Shown one piece after another: positions 17,402-24,572 of a stretch of 64,000 nucleotides of DNA; the stretch's first letter is position 1, and every line of letters starts with the position of its first letter. This stretch comes from Brenneria izadpanahii. GTDB taxonomy: Bacteria > Pseudomonadota > Gammaproteobacteria > Enterobacterales > Enterobacteriaceae. A program made the translations under genes and the position numbers. The stretch lies in contig NZ_CP050854.1 in the NCBI RefSeq assembly GCF_017569925.1, forward strand, positions 4,588,001-4,652,000. The letters run 5' to 3'. The notes under the pieces are model-generated. The model did not search any database. It was not told the DNA's origin and saw nothing but the letters and a program-made list of their open reading frames with translations.

Positions 17402-18208
17402 TTACTGCCCCATCGTCGCAATCACTTCATCAGCACGGCTGCGATTACCGTTGGCGCTGATCGTGCGCGGGGCGGTGATATGATGGATTTCAAAACCAGC
17501 ATATAAACCGGCATCAGCGGCAATACGACTATTTGAAGCAATTACAGGTCTTCCACTTCTGGCGACAGAAGCCAACTTTGTGGCCAAACGGTACTGATCG
17601 TGTTTGGTGAATCCATCAGTATGGTATTGGGTGAAATTGGCCGTATCTGTGGTTGGCATATAGGGCGAATCGCAGTACACAACATCACCCGGACGAACCA
17701 AATCCAGAGTTTCGCCAAAGTCGCAGCACAGGAACGTAGCCCGCTGGGCTTTTTCAGCGAAAAGACGGATCTCTTTTTCGGGGAAATACGGCGTTTTGTA
17801 TTTACCGTAAGGAACGTTAAATTCACCTCTCTTATTGTACCGGCACACACCGTTAAAACAGTGCCGATTCAGATAGAAGAACAATAGCGATTTACGATAA
17901 ATATCTATGACAAAATTAAACTCAAGACGACTCTGGTAATAGCTATATTCATCATTGAGTATGTCAAACATCCCCCGCGCATCGGCAAGAAAAGATTCCG
18001 GCAGATTTTTAATGCACAGATAAAGGTTGATCAGGTCAGGATTGATATCCGCGATCAGGTATTCGTCATAGTCCGTGTTCAGCATGACAGCACAGGAACC
18101 GGCAAACGGTTCAACCAGCCGTTTCCCGGCTGGCAAATGTTCACGCAGCGTTTCCATAATGCGGGCTTTGCTGCCTGCCCATTTCAGTGGGGTGCCGTTA
18201 ATACTCAT
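17402..18208 (-). CDS. dam: Phage Dam-type DNA adenine methyltransferase
   Basis: 268 residues. The start is the ATG of MSINGTPLKWAGSK (AGGA 10 nt upstream); a TTG two codons earlier is also open. Class alpha N6-adenine methyltransferase: SAM-binding KWAGSK (about 9 to 14) and VEPFAGSCAV (about 33 to 42), and catalytic motif IV VYCDSPYMPTTDTANFTQY (about 178 to 196). Motif IV reads DSPY, not the common DPPY. Probably methylates GATC on phage DNA and protects it or times replication. It lies directly before gpA, in the early operon. Confidence 0.88.
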   Translation of the reverse strand: MSINGTPLKWAGSKARIMETLREHLPAGKRLVEPFAGSCAVMLNTDYDEYLIADINPDLINLYLCIKNLPESFLADARGMFDILNDEYSYYQSRLEFNFVIDIYRKSLLFFYLNRHCFNGVCRYNKRGEFNVPYGKYKTPYFPEKEIRLFAEKAQRATFLCCDFGETLDLVRPGDVVYCDSPYMPTTDTANFTQYHTDGFTKHDQYRLATKLASVARSGRPVIASNSRIAADAGLYAGFEIHHITAPRTISANGNRSRADEVIATMGQ

Positions 18209-18438
18209 ATGCAAAGTTCCTGCGCTGAATGTTCAAAACGCACAGCCTCTTTATGCAAAAGCTCAATAATTTCCGTGGCGGTAAACTCTTTTTGCTGGGC
18301 ATGAATAGATAGCGCTTCAAGACGCAGAGAAAAGGCTAAATGCTGGTCTTTCTTTTCATCCAGACGCGCTTTATTCAGCAGAGAAATCAACGCATCGTTA
18401 TTGGCTACTTTCATGTTTCTTGTTTCAATGTTTCTCAT
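18205..18438 (-). CDS. DUF2732 family phage protein
   Basis: 77 residues, MRNIETRNMKVANNDALISLLNKARLDEKKDQHLAF..., which I recognise as the DUF2732 family common in the early operon of P2/186-like prophages. Function unknown. The internal methionine at residue 9 (MKVANND) is an alternative start. Overlaps dam by 4 nt, so likely coupled. Confidence 0.7.
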   Translation of the reverse strand: MRNIETRNMKVANNDALISLLNKARLDEKKDQHLAFSLRLEALSIHAQQKEFTATEIIELLHKEAVRFEHSAQELCI

Positions 18439-18511
18439 GGCTTTTTCCTGTTTTCAGGTAATACGAATCCCCGGCCAATTAAGGCTGTGAAAAAGAAATA
18501 CGTATTACGGG

Positions 18512-18862
18512 TTAATTAATAGACTGGTTTTCTTTCTGTTCCGTGTCTGGCTCGGAACAACCGACAACAAACACACTTCGCCCGAAATGCCCTGGCTGAA
18601 ATGCGGCGGTTTTCTCATACATGCGGCGCAAAATTAAAATACCGCCCCACAACACACGCCGCTGATTAACGTCAAAATCAACCCAGTTATAGCCTACATG
18701 CCTTTTCCCCAGCTTCGGGCGGCAATGGAAGATCAGATCTTCGCGTTCGCGTTGCGTGGCTGACTCCCAAAATAATTGCGCCGGGTTATCCGTTCCTGAA
18801 ATCATGCGGCGCAACGATTTAAGCTGTGCGGGCAATTCCAACACTCCATTTGCAGAAATCAT
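18512..18862 (-). CDS. Hypothetical early phage protein at the dhr position
   Basis: 116 residues from the ATG giving MISANGVLELPAQLKSLRRM; GGGG stands 7 nt upstream and the gene overlaps fil. The core (FWESATQREREDLIFHCRPKLGKRHVGYNWVDFDVNQRRVLWGGILILRRMYEKTA) is compact with a conserved look but I cannot name a family. In phage 186 the gene after fil is dhr (depression of host replication); a shared role is only positional inference. Confidence 0.6.
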   Translation of the reverse strand: MISANGVLELPAQLKSLRRMISGTDNPAQLFWESATQREREDLIFHCRPKLGKRHVGYNWVDFDVNQRRVLWGGILILRRMYEKTAAFQPGHFGRSVFVVGCSEPDTEQKENQSIN

Positions 18863-18864
18863 GA

Positions 18865-19065
18865 TTAACCCCTTAATCCCATCAGACGACGCCACCATGA
18901 ACGACGCTTAATGCGCACATACGGCAAACGCCCTTTGCTAAACTGGACACGGCAGGCAGACGGTTGCCAACGTTGACCGTTAGGTAACTCAATCCAGCCG
19001 TGACCATGATTCGCCAGTTGCGGCGTGGGTGACTGACTTTTAAGTAAACGAGCAATTGAAATCAT
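18865..19065 (-). CDS. Phage filamentation protein Fil-like (DUF2724)
   Basis: 66 residues, MISIARLLKSQSPTPQLANHGHGWIELPNGQRWQPSACRVQF, the Fil/DUF2724 pattern of 186-like phages; in 186, Fil expression makes cells filament. Very basic C-terminus (RIKRRSWWRRLMGLRG). Good ribosome site (AAGGAG) 8 nt before ATG. Overlaps the next gene. Confidence 0.75.
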   Translation of the reverse strand: MISIARLLKSQSPTPQLANHGHGWIELPNGQRWQPSACRVQFSKGRLPYVRIKRRSWWRRLMGLRG

Positions 19066-19150
19066 CCTTTACTCCTTCAATTACCGGGATGTTTCACCAC
19101 ACCCGGCGCGTGATATTCTGGCGCTCTCACACAGCCAGAAAGGTAACAAC

Positions 19151-19402
19151 ATGGAAAAGTTAATAAAAAACATGATCTATCCTGACTCATGGGAAATATT
19201 CACTCTTAACAATGGTCATCAGGCTACTGTCAGTATCCGTTTTGATTACAATCCTACTGAAACAGATACAGTTCCCTCTGCTCAGGAAGTCGCCACCACA
19301 TTTGAGCTAAAAGACTTAAAAGAGCTAATCAGCGATCTGCAAAAGCATGTTGATGCAATTGAAAATGGCGATTTAATTCAGCCTGAATCTCAGGTTCATT
19401 AA
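19151..19402 (+). CDS. Hypothetical 83-aa protein on the opposite strand of the early operon
   Basis: 83 residues, acidic (MEKLIKNMIYPDSWEIFTLNN), with GAAAGG 8 nt before its ATG and a possible -10 (GATATT) at 19111 to 19116. It is the only plus-strand gene between cI and the 69-aa gene region, so it would be expressed independently of the early operon, possibly in the lysogen. C-terminal part is a charged helix (LKDLKELISDLQKHVDAIENGD). No family recognised. It overlaps the 60-aa gene antisense at its 3' end. Confidence 0.55.
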   Translation: MEKLIKNMIYPDSWEIFTLNNGHQATVSIRFDYNPTETDTVPSAQEVATTFELKDLKELISDLQKHVDAIENGDLIQPESQVH

Positions 19403-19511
19403 CCAGGCTGATTACTTGTTTCTTACCAATTCGGCGGGTTGTGAGTAATACCGCATGACCTGCCGTTTTAAATGATGTTGTTACTGCTTTTCTTTTCATG
19501 CTGTTATCCAT
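19329..19511 (-). CDS. Hypothetical 60-aa early phage protein
   Basis: 60 residues starting MDNSMKRKAVTTSFKTAGHAVLLTTRRIGKKQ; the ATG overlaps the CII stop (TGATG), indicating coupling. Basic N-terminus, acidic centre. It is probably a member of the small unnamed proteins after cII in 186-like phages. No function suggested. Confidence 0.5.
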   Translation of the reverse strand: MDNSMKRKAVTTSFKTAGHAVLLTTRRIGKKQVISLVNEPEIQAELNRHFQLHQHAFADR

Positions 19512-20017
19512 CAAGCTAAACCCGGCATAGCGCACGAACTCATTACATCCACGGCTGCGGCCATCATCGGGGTTGATTGGAACCGGGCTTCAACAGAAAG
19601 CACAATCAGCGATAGGTTGCGGATCGCGCTGTTTGCCCGGTTAAGAATGGCGTTTTTACGCGCCTGTGACATAGGTACGGTTGATACTGCTTCCCCAGCG
19701 ATCGCGCCCACGTCCGCCGTGGCGCTTAACGCAAACACCGGCACATTGTGTGAACTAGCCTCATTACGCGGCACTGATGGCAGGCAGTTAATCTGCAACA
19801 GTAGGCCATCCAGCAAGGTGGCATCCTCCGTATGATCGGTAATGGCCAGCAGTTCACTACACGTTAACCGGTGCGGTTGCTCCGGGTTCAGTTTGTTACG
19901 CAATACCTGTGAACGGACACCGACAGCAGATGCGATCTCTTCAAGGTTGTGCGCCAGCGCAAACGCTCGGCAAGCAGCATCAAAATGCGGGTGTTTAGAG
20001 ATTTGATAATCAAACAT
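19511..20017 (-). CDS. Phage regulatory protein CII (186/P2-like family)
   Basis: 168 residues, MFDYQISKHPHFDAACRAFALAHNLEEIASAVGVRSQVLRNKLNPEQPHRLTCSELL, the Phage_CP76/CII family of 186, which activates establishment of lysogeny. The N-terminal helix-turn-helix is about residues 24 to 60. It lies next to the apl-like gene in the early operon. Confidence 0.85.
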   Translation of the reverse strand: MFDYQISKHPHFDAACRAFALAHNLEEIASAVGVRSQVLRNKLNPEQPHRLTCSELLAITDHTEDATLLDGLLLQINCLPSVPRNEASSHNVPVFALSATADVGAIAGEAVSTVPMSQARKNAILNRANSAIRNLSLIVLSVEARFQSTPMMAAAVDVMSSCAMPGLA

Positions 20018-20050
20018 GGCAACCCCCTGTTCTCTCTCTCAGAATCGCAA

Positions 20051-20269
20051 TCAGACAGTTAGTACAATTTTGCAATCTGCCAGGGCTTGAACGGTGAGTG
20101 CGGCCATGTTGATTTCGACTAAGCCTTTTTCATCACTTTTAGATTTGATAGGCAAACGGCCATCTTTAATCATTAGGCGGGCGGTTGACTTATCCGTTGC
20201 AGTACGGCGGCAATACTCAGCTAAAGGCAGGTAAGGTTCAGGAATGGTGATTGTAATGTTAGGTCTCAT
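20051..20269 (-). CDS. Apl/Cox-like regulator and excisionase
   Basis: 72 residues: a small winged-helix type protein (LAEYCRRTATDKSTARLMIKDGRLPIKSKSDEKGLVEINMAAL), similar in shape to Apl/Cox proteins that repress the lysogenic promoter and direct excision. It is the first gene of the early operon, divergent from cI across the operator region, as in 186. Family name by pattern and position. Confidence 0.7.
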   Translation of the reverse strand: MRPNITITIPEPYLPLAEYCRRTATDKSTARLMIKDGRLPIKSKSDEKGLVEINMAALTVQALADCKIVLTV

Positions 20270-20384
20270 AATGCAATATCCTATATTTAGTGATATTTGA
20301 TGGTATTTGTTCGATTTGGGAATCTTTGCAGATACTACGATCGCTTTTGGAATTCGTCAATAACAAGATTGCTTTTGGAATCAC
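20270..20384. promoter_or_regulatory. Lytic/lysogenic switch region with CI operator repeats
   Basis: Gap between the divergent apl-like and cI genes. Direct repeats GATCGCTTTTGGAAT (20339 to 20353) and GATTGCTTTTGGAAT (20367 to 20381) differ at one base and start 28 nt apart; a weaker copy GATTTGGGAATC is at 20313 to 20324. These helically phased repeats are good candidates for repressor operators. The second one touches the cI start codon. Confidence 0.6.
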
Positions 20385-20948
20385 ATGAATTTTACTAACG
20401 GCGGACGTGGCGCTATTGAGCGTCTTGTAGAGGCATATGGCTTTAGTACCAGACAAGCCTTATGTGACCACTTAGGAATATCGAAAAGCACTTTAGCCAC
20501 GCGCTACATGCGTGACATTTTTCCTTCTGACTGGGTGATACAGGGAGTCTTAGAAACCGGGGTATCCCTACAATGGCTAACAACTGGTGAAGGCCCGATG
20601 TATGAAGATGGGAAAAATGACGTTGTTAGCATCCCCCGCCAGAAGCTGGTTAATGGAAAACTCTACGATTCAAACTACTATATGTTTGATAAGGCGTTTC
20701 TGCCCGATGATCTGCAAGACCCGATCGTTATCTTAGATGGTGATATCACTTACATTGCCGATCGTAAGTTTGATGAAGTGACTGACGGGAAATGGCTGGT
20801 TGAGATTGAAGGTAAAGTCAGCGTTCGTGAGGTGCTCAGACTACCTAACAATAGAGTTAAAATTATTTCAGGTACGAATAGTTTCGAATGTAACGTAAGT
20901 GAAATATTTTTCAATAGCAAAATACATTTTGAATTAATTAAAAAATGA
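20385..20948 (+). CDS. Phage 186-type CI repressor
   Basis: 187 residues. The N-terminal DNA-binding domain is AIERLVEAYGFSTRQALCDHLGISKSTLATRYMRD (about 10 to 44), followed by 'LETGVSLQWLTTGEGPMYED', the hallmark of 186-like CI. The C-terminal domain (about 85 to 187, 'GKWLVEIEGKVSVREVLRLP', 'FECNVSEI') is the 186 oligomerisation domain. I see no Ser-Lys dyad or Ala-Gly cleavage site as in LexA or lambda CI, so induction should need an antirepressor. It is only 16 nt from the DUF262 gene and likely co-transcribed with it. Confidence 0.85.
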   Translation: MNFTNGGRGAIERLVEAYGFSTRQALCDHLGISKSTLATRYMRDIFPSDWVIQGVLETGVSLQWLTTGEGPMYEDGKNDVVSIPRQKLVNGKLYDSNYYMFDKAFLPDDLQDPIVILDGDITYIADRKFDEVTDGKWLVEIEGKVSVREVLRLPNNRVKIISGTNSFECNVSEIFFNSKIHFELIKK

Positions 20949-20964
20949 TAAAAAGGGATCGGAA

Positions 20965-22134
20965 ATGAGTATAAACTCAAGCAATGATGTAAATGAAGAC
21001 AAATCACAGCATGATATAATCGAAAATATATCAGAGGAAAATGAAGATTCATACAGCAATGATGACTTGTATAATATAAACTCATGGGGTGCTGATTTAT
21101 CTTTTCGTGAATTAATAACAATGTATGATGAAGACGAGTTATTAAAACCCGAGTTACAAAGGAATTACGTATGGGATAAAGTTGAAGCTAGTCGATTTAT
21201 CGACTCCTTACTACTTGGGTTGCCTGTTCCTAGCGTATTTCTTGCTAACACCCAGGATGGAAATAAATTAATAATAGATGGTTTTCAAAGAATAATGACC
21301 GTCTACGATTATGTAAAAGGCATTTGGTCTAAAGATAATAAAATATTTAAACTTTCCAATAGTGATAAAATCAATGAAAAATGGAGAGGAAGAGCGTTTA
21401 AAGAGCTAGAGCCATCTGAACAAAAGAAAATAAGGAGTACTACTATTCATGCGATAATATTTGAACAGACACATCCTAATGATAATGATACAAGTCTTTA
21501 TCAAATATTTGAAAGAATAAATACAGGTGGTCGTTCATTATTAGCACAAGAAATTAGAAATTGCGTTTATCAGGGTAAATTTAATTCATTACTAATTGAG
21601 CTAAATAAAAATAAACAATGGAGAGAATTATTTGGGAGCCCAGATCCTGATACTAGAATGAGAGACATGGAGTTTATTCTTCGTGTTTTCGCTTTAAATA
21701 CAGATGAAGTTAAAATGTCTCAAAGCGGCAACATTTCCCTAAAAAAAATATTAAACGAATTCATGGGGAACAAAAAAAACAACACCCAACCATTTATTGA
21801 TAAATTTAGAAATGACTTTAATAAAACAATAGATTTCATATACAACAACATAGGTGAAGACTCATTTTTTAATATTATACAATCCACTCCATCTAAGATA
21901 AGAAGGCGATTTTACCCGACCATATTTGATGCTGTGTATATTTCCACATCCATATATTTAAACAGTAGGAATAATAATTTTAATAGTCCCCACAATTTAG
22001 AAAGTAAAAGACTTGGACTCCTTCAAGACGCTACATTTAGAGGTTACATAACATCAGGAACTATGCAAACCGATAATATACATGGGCGGATTTCTATGGT
22101 GCTGGAGAGTTTATATGGCCTTCAATATAAGTAA
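20965..22134 (+). CDS. DUF262 protein of a putative defence/toxin pair
   Basis: 389 residues. N-terminal DUF262 (ParB/GmrS-like) domain about 40 to 230: PELQRNYVWDKVEASRFIDSLLLGLPVPSVFL, then IDGFQRIMTVYDYV (DGFQR at 105 to 109, a variant of the usual DGQQR) and FERINTGGRSLLAQEIRN. There is no DUF1524 HNH nuclease part as in GmrSD, so effector activity may come from the HEPN partner, whose gene overlaps by 20 nt. DUF262 domains bind and hydrolyse nucleotides in some restriction systems. The acidic N-terminal 40 residues are low-complexity. Base composition is much more AT-rich than the phage genes around it: a cargo gene. Confidence 0.85.
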   Translation: MSINSSNDVNEDKSQHDIIENISEENEDSYSNDDLYNINSWGADLSFRELITMYDEDELLKPELQRNYVWDKVEASRFIDSLLLGLPVPSVFLANTQDGNKLIIDGFQRIMTVYDYVKGIWSKDNKIFKLSNSDKINEKWRGRAFKELEPSEQKKIRSTTIHAIIFEQTHPNDNDTSLYQIFERINTGGRSLLAQEIRNCVYQGKFNSLLIELNKNKQWRELFGSPDPDTRMRDMEFILRVFALNTDEVKMSQSGNISLKKILNEFMGNKKNNTQPFIDKFRNDFNKTIDFIYNNIGEDSFFNIIQSTPSKIRRRFYPTIFDAVYISTSIYLNSRNNNFNSPHNLESKRLGLLQDATFRGYITSGTMQTDNIHGRISMVLESLYGLQYK

Positions 22135-22717
22135 CGATAGAGCTCTAGAAAGCATTAACAATTGCTTATCTGAGCTATTAAAAATAGAACATCTTATTGA
22201 AGGAATGGGAAGTACAAGTACTCCTGTACCATATTTAACACGTTATGCCATAATAAAAGCATGTGGCACTATAGAATATAGCTTTAAGACGATAATTTGT
22301 GATTATAATTATACATCACACAATACCCAAATAAGAAACTTCATCGACGGTAAGTTTAGAAATAGCTCAATGAATCCTAATTACGACAATATAATTAAAG
22401 GACTACAACAATTCGATAAGAATTGGTCTAAATCCTTTATTGAAAAAGTTAAGGCACATCCAAACAAACAAAAATTACACACATCCTTATCATCGCTAAA
22501 TACAGCAAGAAATACATTTGCTCATGGCGGAAGTCCTACCGCCTCATTTACCAATGTAAAGGATTATTTTCTTGACTCCATAAAATTTATTGAATTAATG
22601 GAATTAGCAATTATTGAATCTGACGTTACGCAAGAGCAAGAGCAAGAGCAAGAGCAAGAGCAAGAGCAAGAGCAAGAGCAAGAGCAAGAGCAAGAGCAAG
22701 AGCAAGAGCAAGTGTAG
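22115..22717 (+). CDS. HEPN-domain protein (MAE_28990-like), putative RNase partner of DUF262
   Basis: 200 residues from the ATG with GGAGAG 5 nt upstream. Helical HEPN-like domain about 1 to 175; LNTARNTFAHG contains the R-x4-H motif (R132, H137) of HEPN ribonucleases, and the fold resembles the MAE_28990/MAE_18760 HEPN group known to neighbour DUF262. The last 28 residues are (QE)13-QV, encoded by a hexanucleotide repeat, and look disordered. Expected role: RNA cleavage on sensing of infection by the DUF262 protein; this is inference. AT-rich like its partner. Confidence 0.75.
   Translation: MAFNISNDRALESINNCLSELLKIEHLIEGMGSTSTPVPYLTRYAIIKACGTIEYSFKTIICDYNYTSHNTQIRNFIDGKFRNSSMNPNYDNIIKGLQQFDKNWSKSFIEKVKAHPNKQKLHTSLSSLNTARNTFAHGGSPTASFTNVKDYFLDSIKFIELMELAIIESDVTQEQEQEQEQEQEQEQEQEQEQEQEQEQV
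22631..22712 (+). repeat. Hexanucleotide tandem repeat (CAAGAG), about 13.7 copies
   Basis: 82 bp of uninterrupted CAAGAG units in the 3' end of the HEPN gene, giving a Gln-Glu tail. As the unit is a multiple of three, copy number changes alter tail length without changing frame. Uninterrupted identity suggests recent expansion. Confidence 0.95.
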
Positions 22718-22752
22718 TTAATTTTTATGTATAACATAAGTTAACTCATACA

Positions 22753-22781
22753 TTGACTACTGTTTTTATATACAGTAGAAA
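22753..22781 (+). promoter_or_regulatory. Integrase promoter containing a LexA (SOS) box
   Basis: TTGACT (22753 to 22758), a 17-nt spacer and TAGAAA (22776 to 22781) form a sigma-70-like promoter 28 nt before the int start. The spacer is occupied by TACTGTTTTTATATACAGTA (22758 to 22777), a LexA box differing from the consensus at two positions with both CTG and CAG intact. Binding of LexA would block it directly. Confidence 0.75.
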
Positions 22782-22808
22782 TACAGCCCTCAGTTAACAG
22801 GGGGCTGC

Positions 22809-23873
22809 ATGGCAATAAGTAAACAACCATCAGGGAAGTGGCTATTACAGTGTTTTCCCAATGGCCGTGACGGTAAGCGCATACGCAAGCAGTTTACTAC
22901 CAAAGGTGAAGCGCTAGCCTATGAGCGCTACATCAGAGACGAATCAGAGAACAAGCCTTGGCTGGGTGAAAAACAAGATAAAAGAACCCTGGCCGATCTG
23001 GTTGATATCTGGTTTCGTGCGCATGGCGTTACTCTCAAAGATGGGGAAACCCGAAAAAGCGCCATGACTTACGCCTATGAGAAAATGGGAAAACCACTAG
23101 CAATAGAATTCAATGCCCGGTTATTTTCCACCTACCGCGAGAAACGTTTAAGCGGGGAGTTAGCCCGTTCTGAAACCGTAAAACAGGTTACACCTCGCAC
23201 GATGAATCTGGAATTGGCATACTTCCGCGCCATGTTTAACGAGCTTATACGCTTGGATGAATGGAACGCCCCCCACCCTCTGGCAAAGATCCGCCCTTTC
23301 AGAACAGAAGAAAGTGAAATGGCTTTTCTGAGTCTGGATGAAATAGAAAAACTCTTCATAGAGTGCGAAAGTAGTCGCGCCAAACATTTGCTGCTGATCG
23401 TAAAAATATGCCTGGCCACTGGTGCAAGATGGTCAGAAGCGGAAAGCCTAACCCCCGCCCAAATAACCAACAACCGAATCACCTACATTAAAACCAAAGG
23501 GAAAAGAAATAGAACGGTACCGATCAGTGAAGAACTGAGCAAAGAGATTACCAACGCTATACCCAAAGGTCACGGCAATAGACCAATATTTATTCCCTGC
23601 TATTCTGCGTTTCGCTCTGCACTAAAACGCGCAGGCATTGAAACACCAGCCGGCCAGCTTTCGCATGTGCTACGCCACACATTTGGCAGCTACTTCATGA
23701 TGGAAGGCGGCAACATTCTGGTACTTCAAAGAATACTTGGCCATACTGACATAAAGGTCACCATGCGCTACGCGCACTTTGCTCCCGACCATCTGAATGA
23801 TGCCTTATCACTCAACCCATTAGCCTTGATGAAAAGTGGCAACAAAATGGCAGCAGAGAAAACCAACATATAG
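22809..23873 (+). CDS. int: Phage tyrosine integrase (P2/186-like)
   Basis: 354 residues, MAISKQPSGKWLLQCFPNGRDGKRIRKQF. N-terminal arm-binding part about 1 to 55, core-binding about 60 to 165, catalytic domain about 170 to 340 with R in CLATGARWSEAESL, K in KTKGKRNRTVPIS, HVLRHTFGSYF (HxxR), LGHTDIKVTMRYAHF (His and nucleophile Tyr). It recombines at the tRNA-Ile2 3' end 76 nt downstream. The upstream LexA box makes its expression damage-inducible, unusual for the family. Confidence 0.92.
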   Translation: MAISKQPSGKWLLQCFPNGRDGKRIRKQFTTKGEALAYERYIRDESENKPWLGEKQDKRTLADLVDIWFRAHGVTLKDGETRKSAMTYAYEKMGKPLAIEFNARLFSTYREKRLSGELARSETVKQVTPRTMNLELAYFRAMFNELIRLDEWNAPHPLAKIRPFRTEESEMAFLSLDEIEKLFIECESSRAKHLLLIVKICLATGARWSEAESLTPAQITNNRITYIKTKGKRNRTVPISEELSKEITNAIPKGHGNRPIFIPCYSAFRSALKRAGIETPAGQLSHVLRHTFGSYFMMEGGNILVLQRILGHTDIKVTMRYAHFAPDHLNDALSLNPLALMKSGNKMAAEKTNI

Positions 23874-23910
23874 CATCCATTAGCACTATATAATTATCCT
23901 TATTCTTAAT

Positions 23911-23929
23911 AATCAGTAAGTTACTGATT
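23911..23929 (+). terminator. Palindrome after int, possible weak terminator
   Basis: AATCAGTAA / TTACTGATT inverted repeat 38 nt after the integrase stop. No T-tract follows, so it may instead be an integrase or excisionase arm site near the att core. Confidence 0.3.
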
Positions 23930-23949
23930 TAAAAAGGCACGGCATCGTT

Positions 23950-23994
23950 CTCATAATCGATTGGTCGTTGGTTCAAACCCAACAGGGGCCACCA
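23950..23994 (+). other. Prophage attachment site: 3' part of tRNA-Ile2 (CAU)
   Basis: 45 bp from CTCATAATCG (anticodon CAT and 3' side of its loop) through the T-arm GGTTCAAACCC to the acceptor end GGGGCCACCA, matching the 3' part of tRNA-Ile(CAU), ileX-type. No 5' half (which would begin GGCCCCTTAGC) precedes it, so it is the duplicated fragment at the int-proximal prophage end. The restored complete tRNA should lie beyond the left edge. Confidence 0.85.
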
Positions 23995-24001
23995 GAATTT
24001 C

Positions 24002-24038
24002 AAGGAGTTACGTTAACAGCGTAGCTCCTTTGTTTTTT
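24002..24038 (+). terminator. Host tRNA terminator displaced by the prophage
   Basis: Stem AAGGAGTTACG / CGTAGCTCCTT with a 7-nt loop, then TGTTTTTT. It starts 7 nt after the tRNA CCA end, so it is most simply the original terminator of the tRNA-Ile2 gene, now separated from the complete gene by the prophage. Confidence 0.75.
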
Positions 24039-24572
24039 GGGATACTTATGGGATACCTCAGAACGGTAACAGCAGGTATTAAAAAGGGCCGCATAAGCGC
24101 CCCTTACAGATAGCCAAACAGTGAAAGTCACAGCCCCATAGACTTCTTAACCCGTTCACCAAAGATGGGCCACACTGTTTGCTGAATATTTTCCCAAGCT
24201 GAACCACAGACTTTCATCAGTAATTTTTAGCTTTCCCGCCATTCTCTTGATTAGCCTCTGAAACCTCACTTTCAATATCCGTTCGTTGCTCAGCGCCAAT
24301 CTGCAATCCTTGACCTCAAGAATGGAGATTAACAGGGAAACCACTCAGAATCTGTTCCAGTAATAACCATCATCATTTGCTGTATCCGTTCACCAGCAGC
24401 TAATAAGGGACGGCTGCAACGCACCTATAACGCCACGTATCTAAACAGTGACGCATGGGAAAGTTTAAGAACAGTCTGAAAAACAAACGGCGGTTTCTTG
24501 ACTTGATGAAGGGCTTTGAACTCTAAAAACCAAAAGACTATATTCGCATTTTTACATATAAGGGACTATCAG
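24039..24572. other. Decayed region between prophage and type VI amidase
   Basis: No intact gene. Besides the minus-strand remnant listed separately, only short open stretches are visible in several frames. It looks like a degraded mobile-element scar on the right of the att site. Confidence 0.5.
24128..24344 (-). pseudogene. Remnant of an unidentified gene, frameshifted
   Basis: Minus-strand text reads RFQRLIKRMAGKLKITDESL in one frame and, after a shift near 24205, SAWENIQQTVWPIFGERVKKSM in another, ending at a TGA at 24128. The joined text looks like a real protein C-terminus. The family could not be recognised. Confidence 0.35.

Noticed and set aside
22631..22712. Tandem repeat considered as a CRISPR array
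   Set aside because: Unit is 6 bp with no spacers and lies within a coding frame.
23941..23994. Complete tRNA gene at the right prophage end
   Set aside because: Only the 3' part is present; upstream sequence cannot form the acceptor 5' strand or D-arm.
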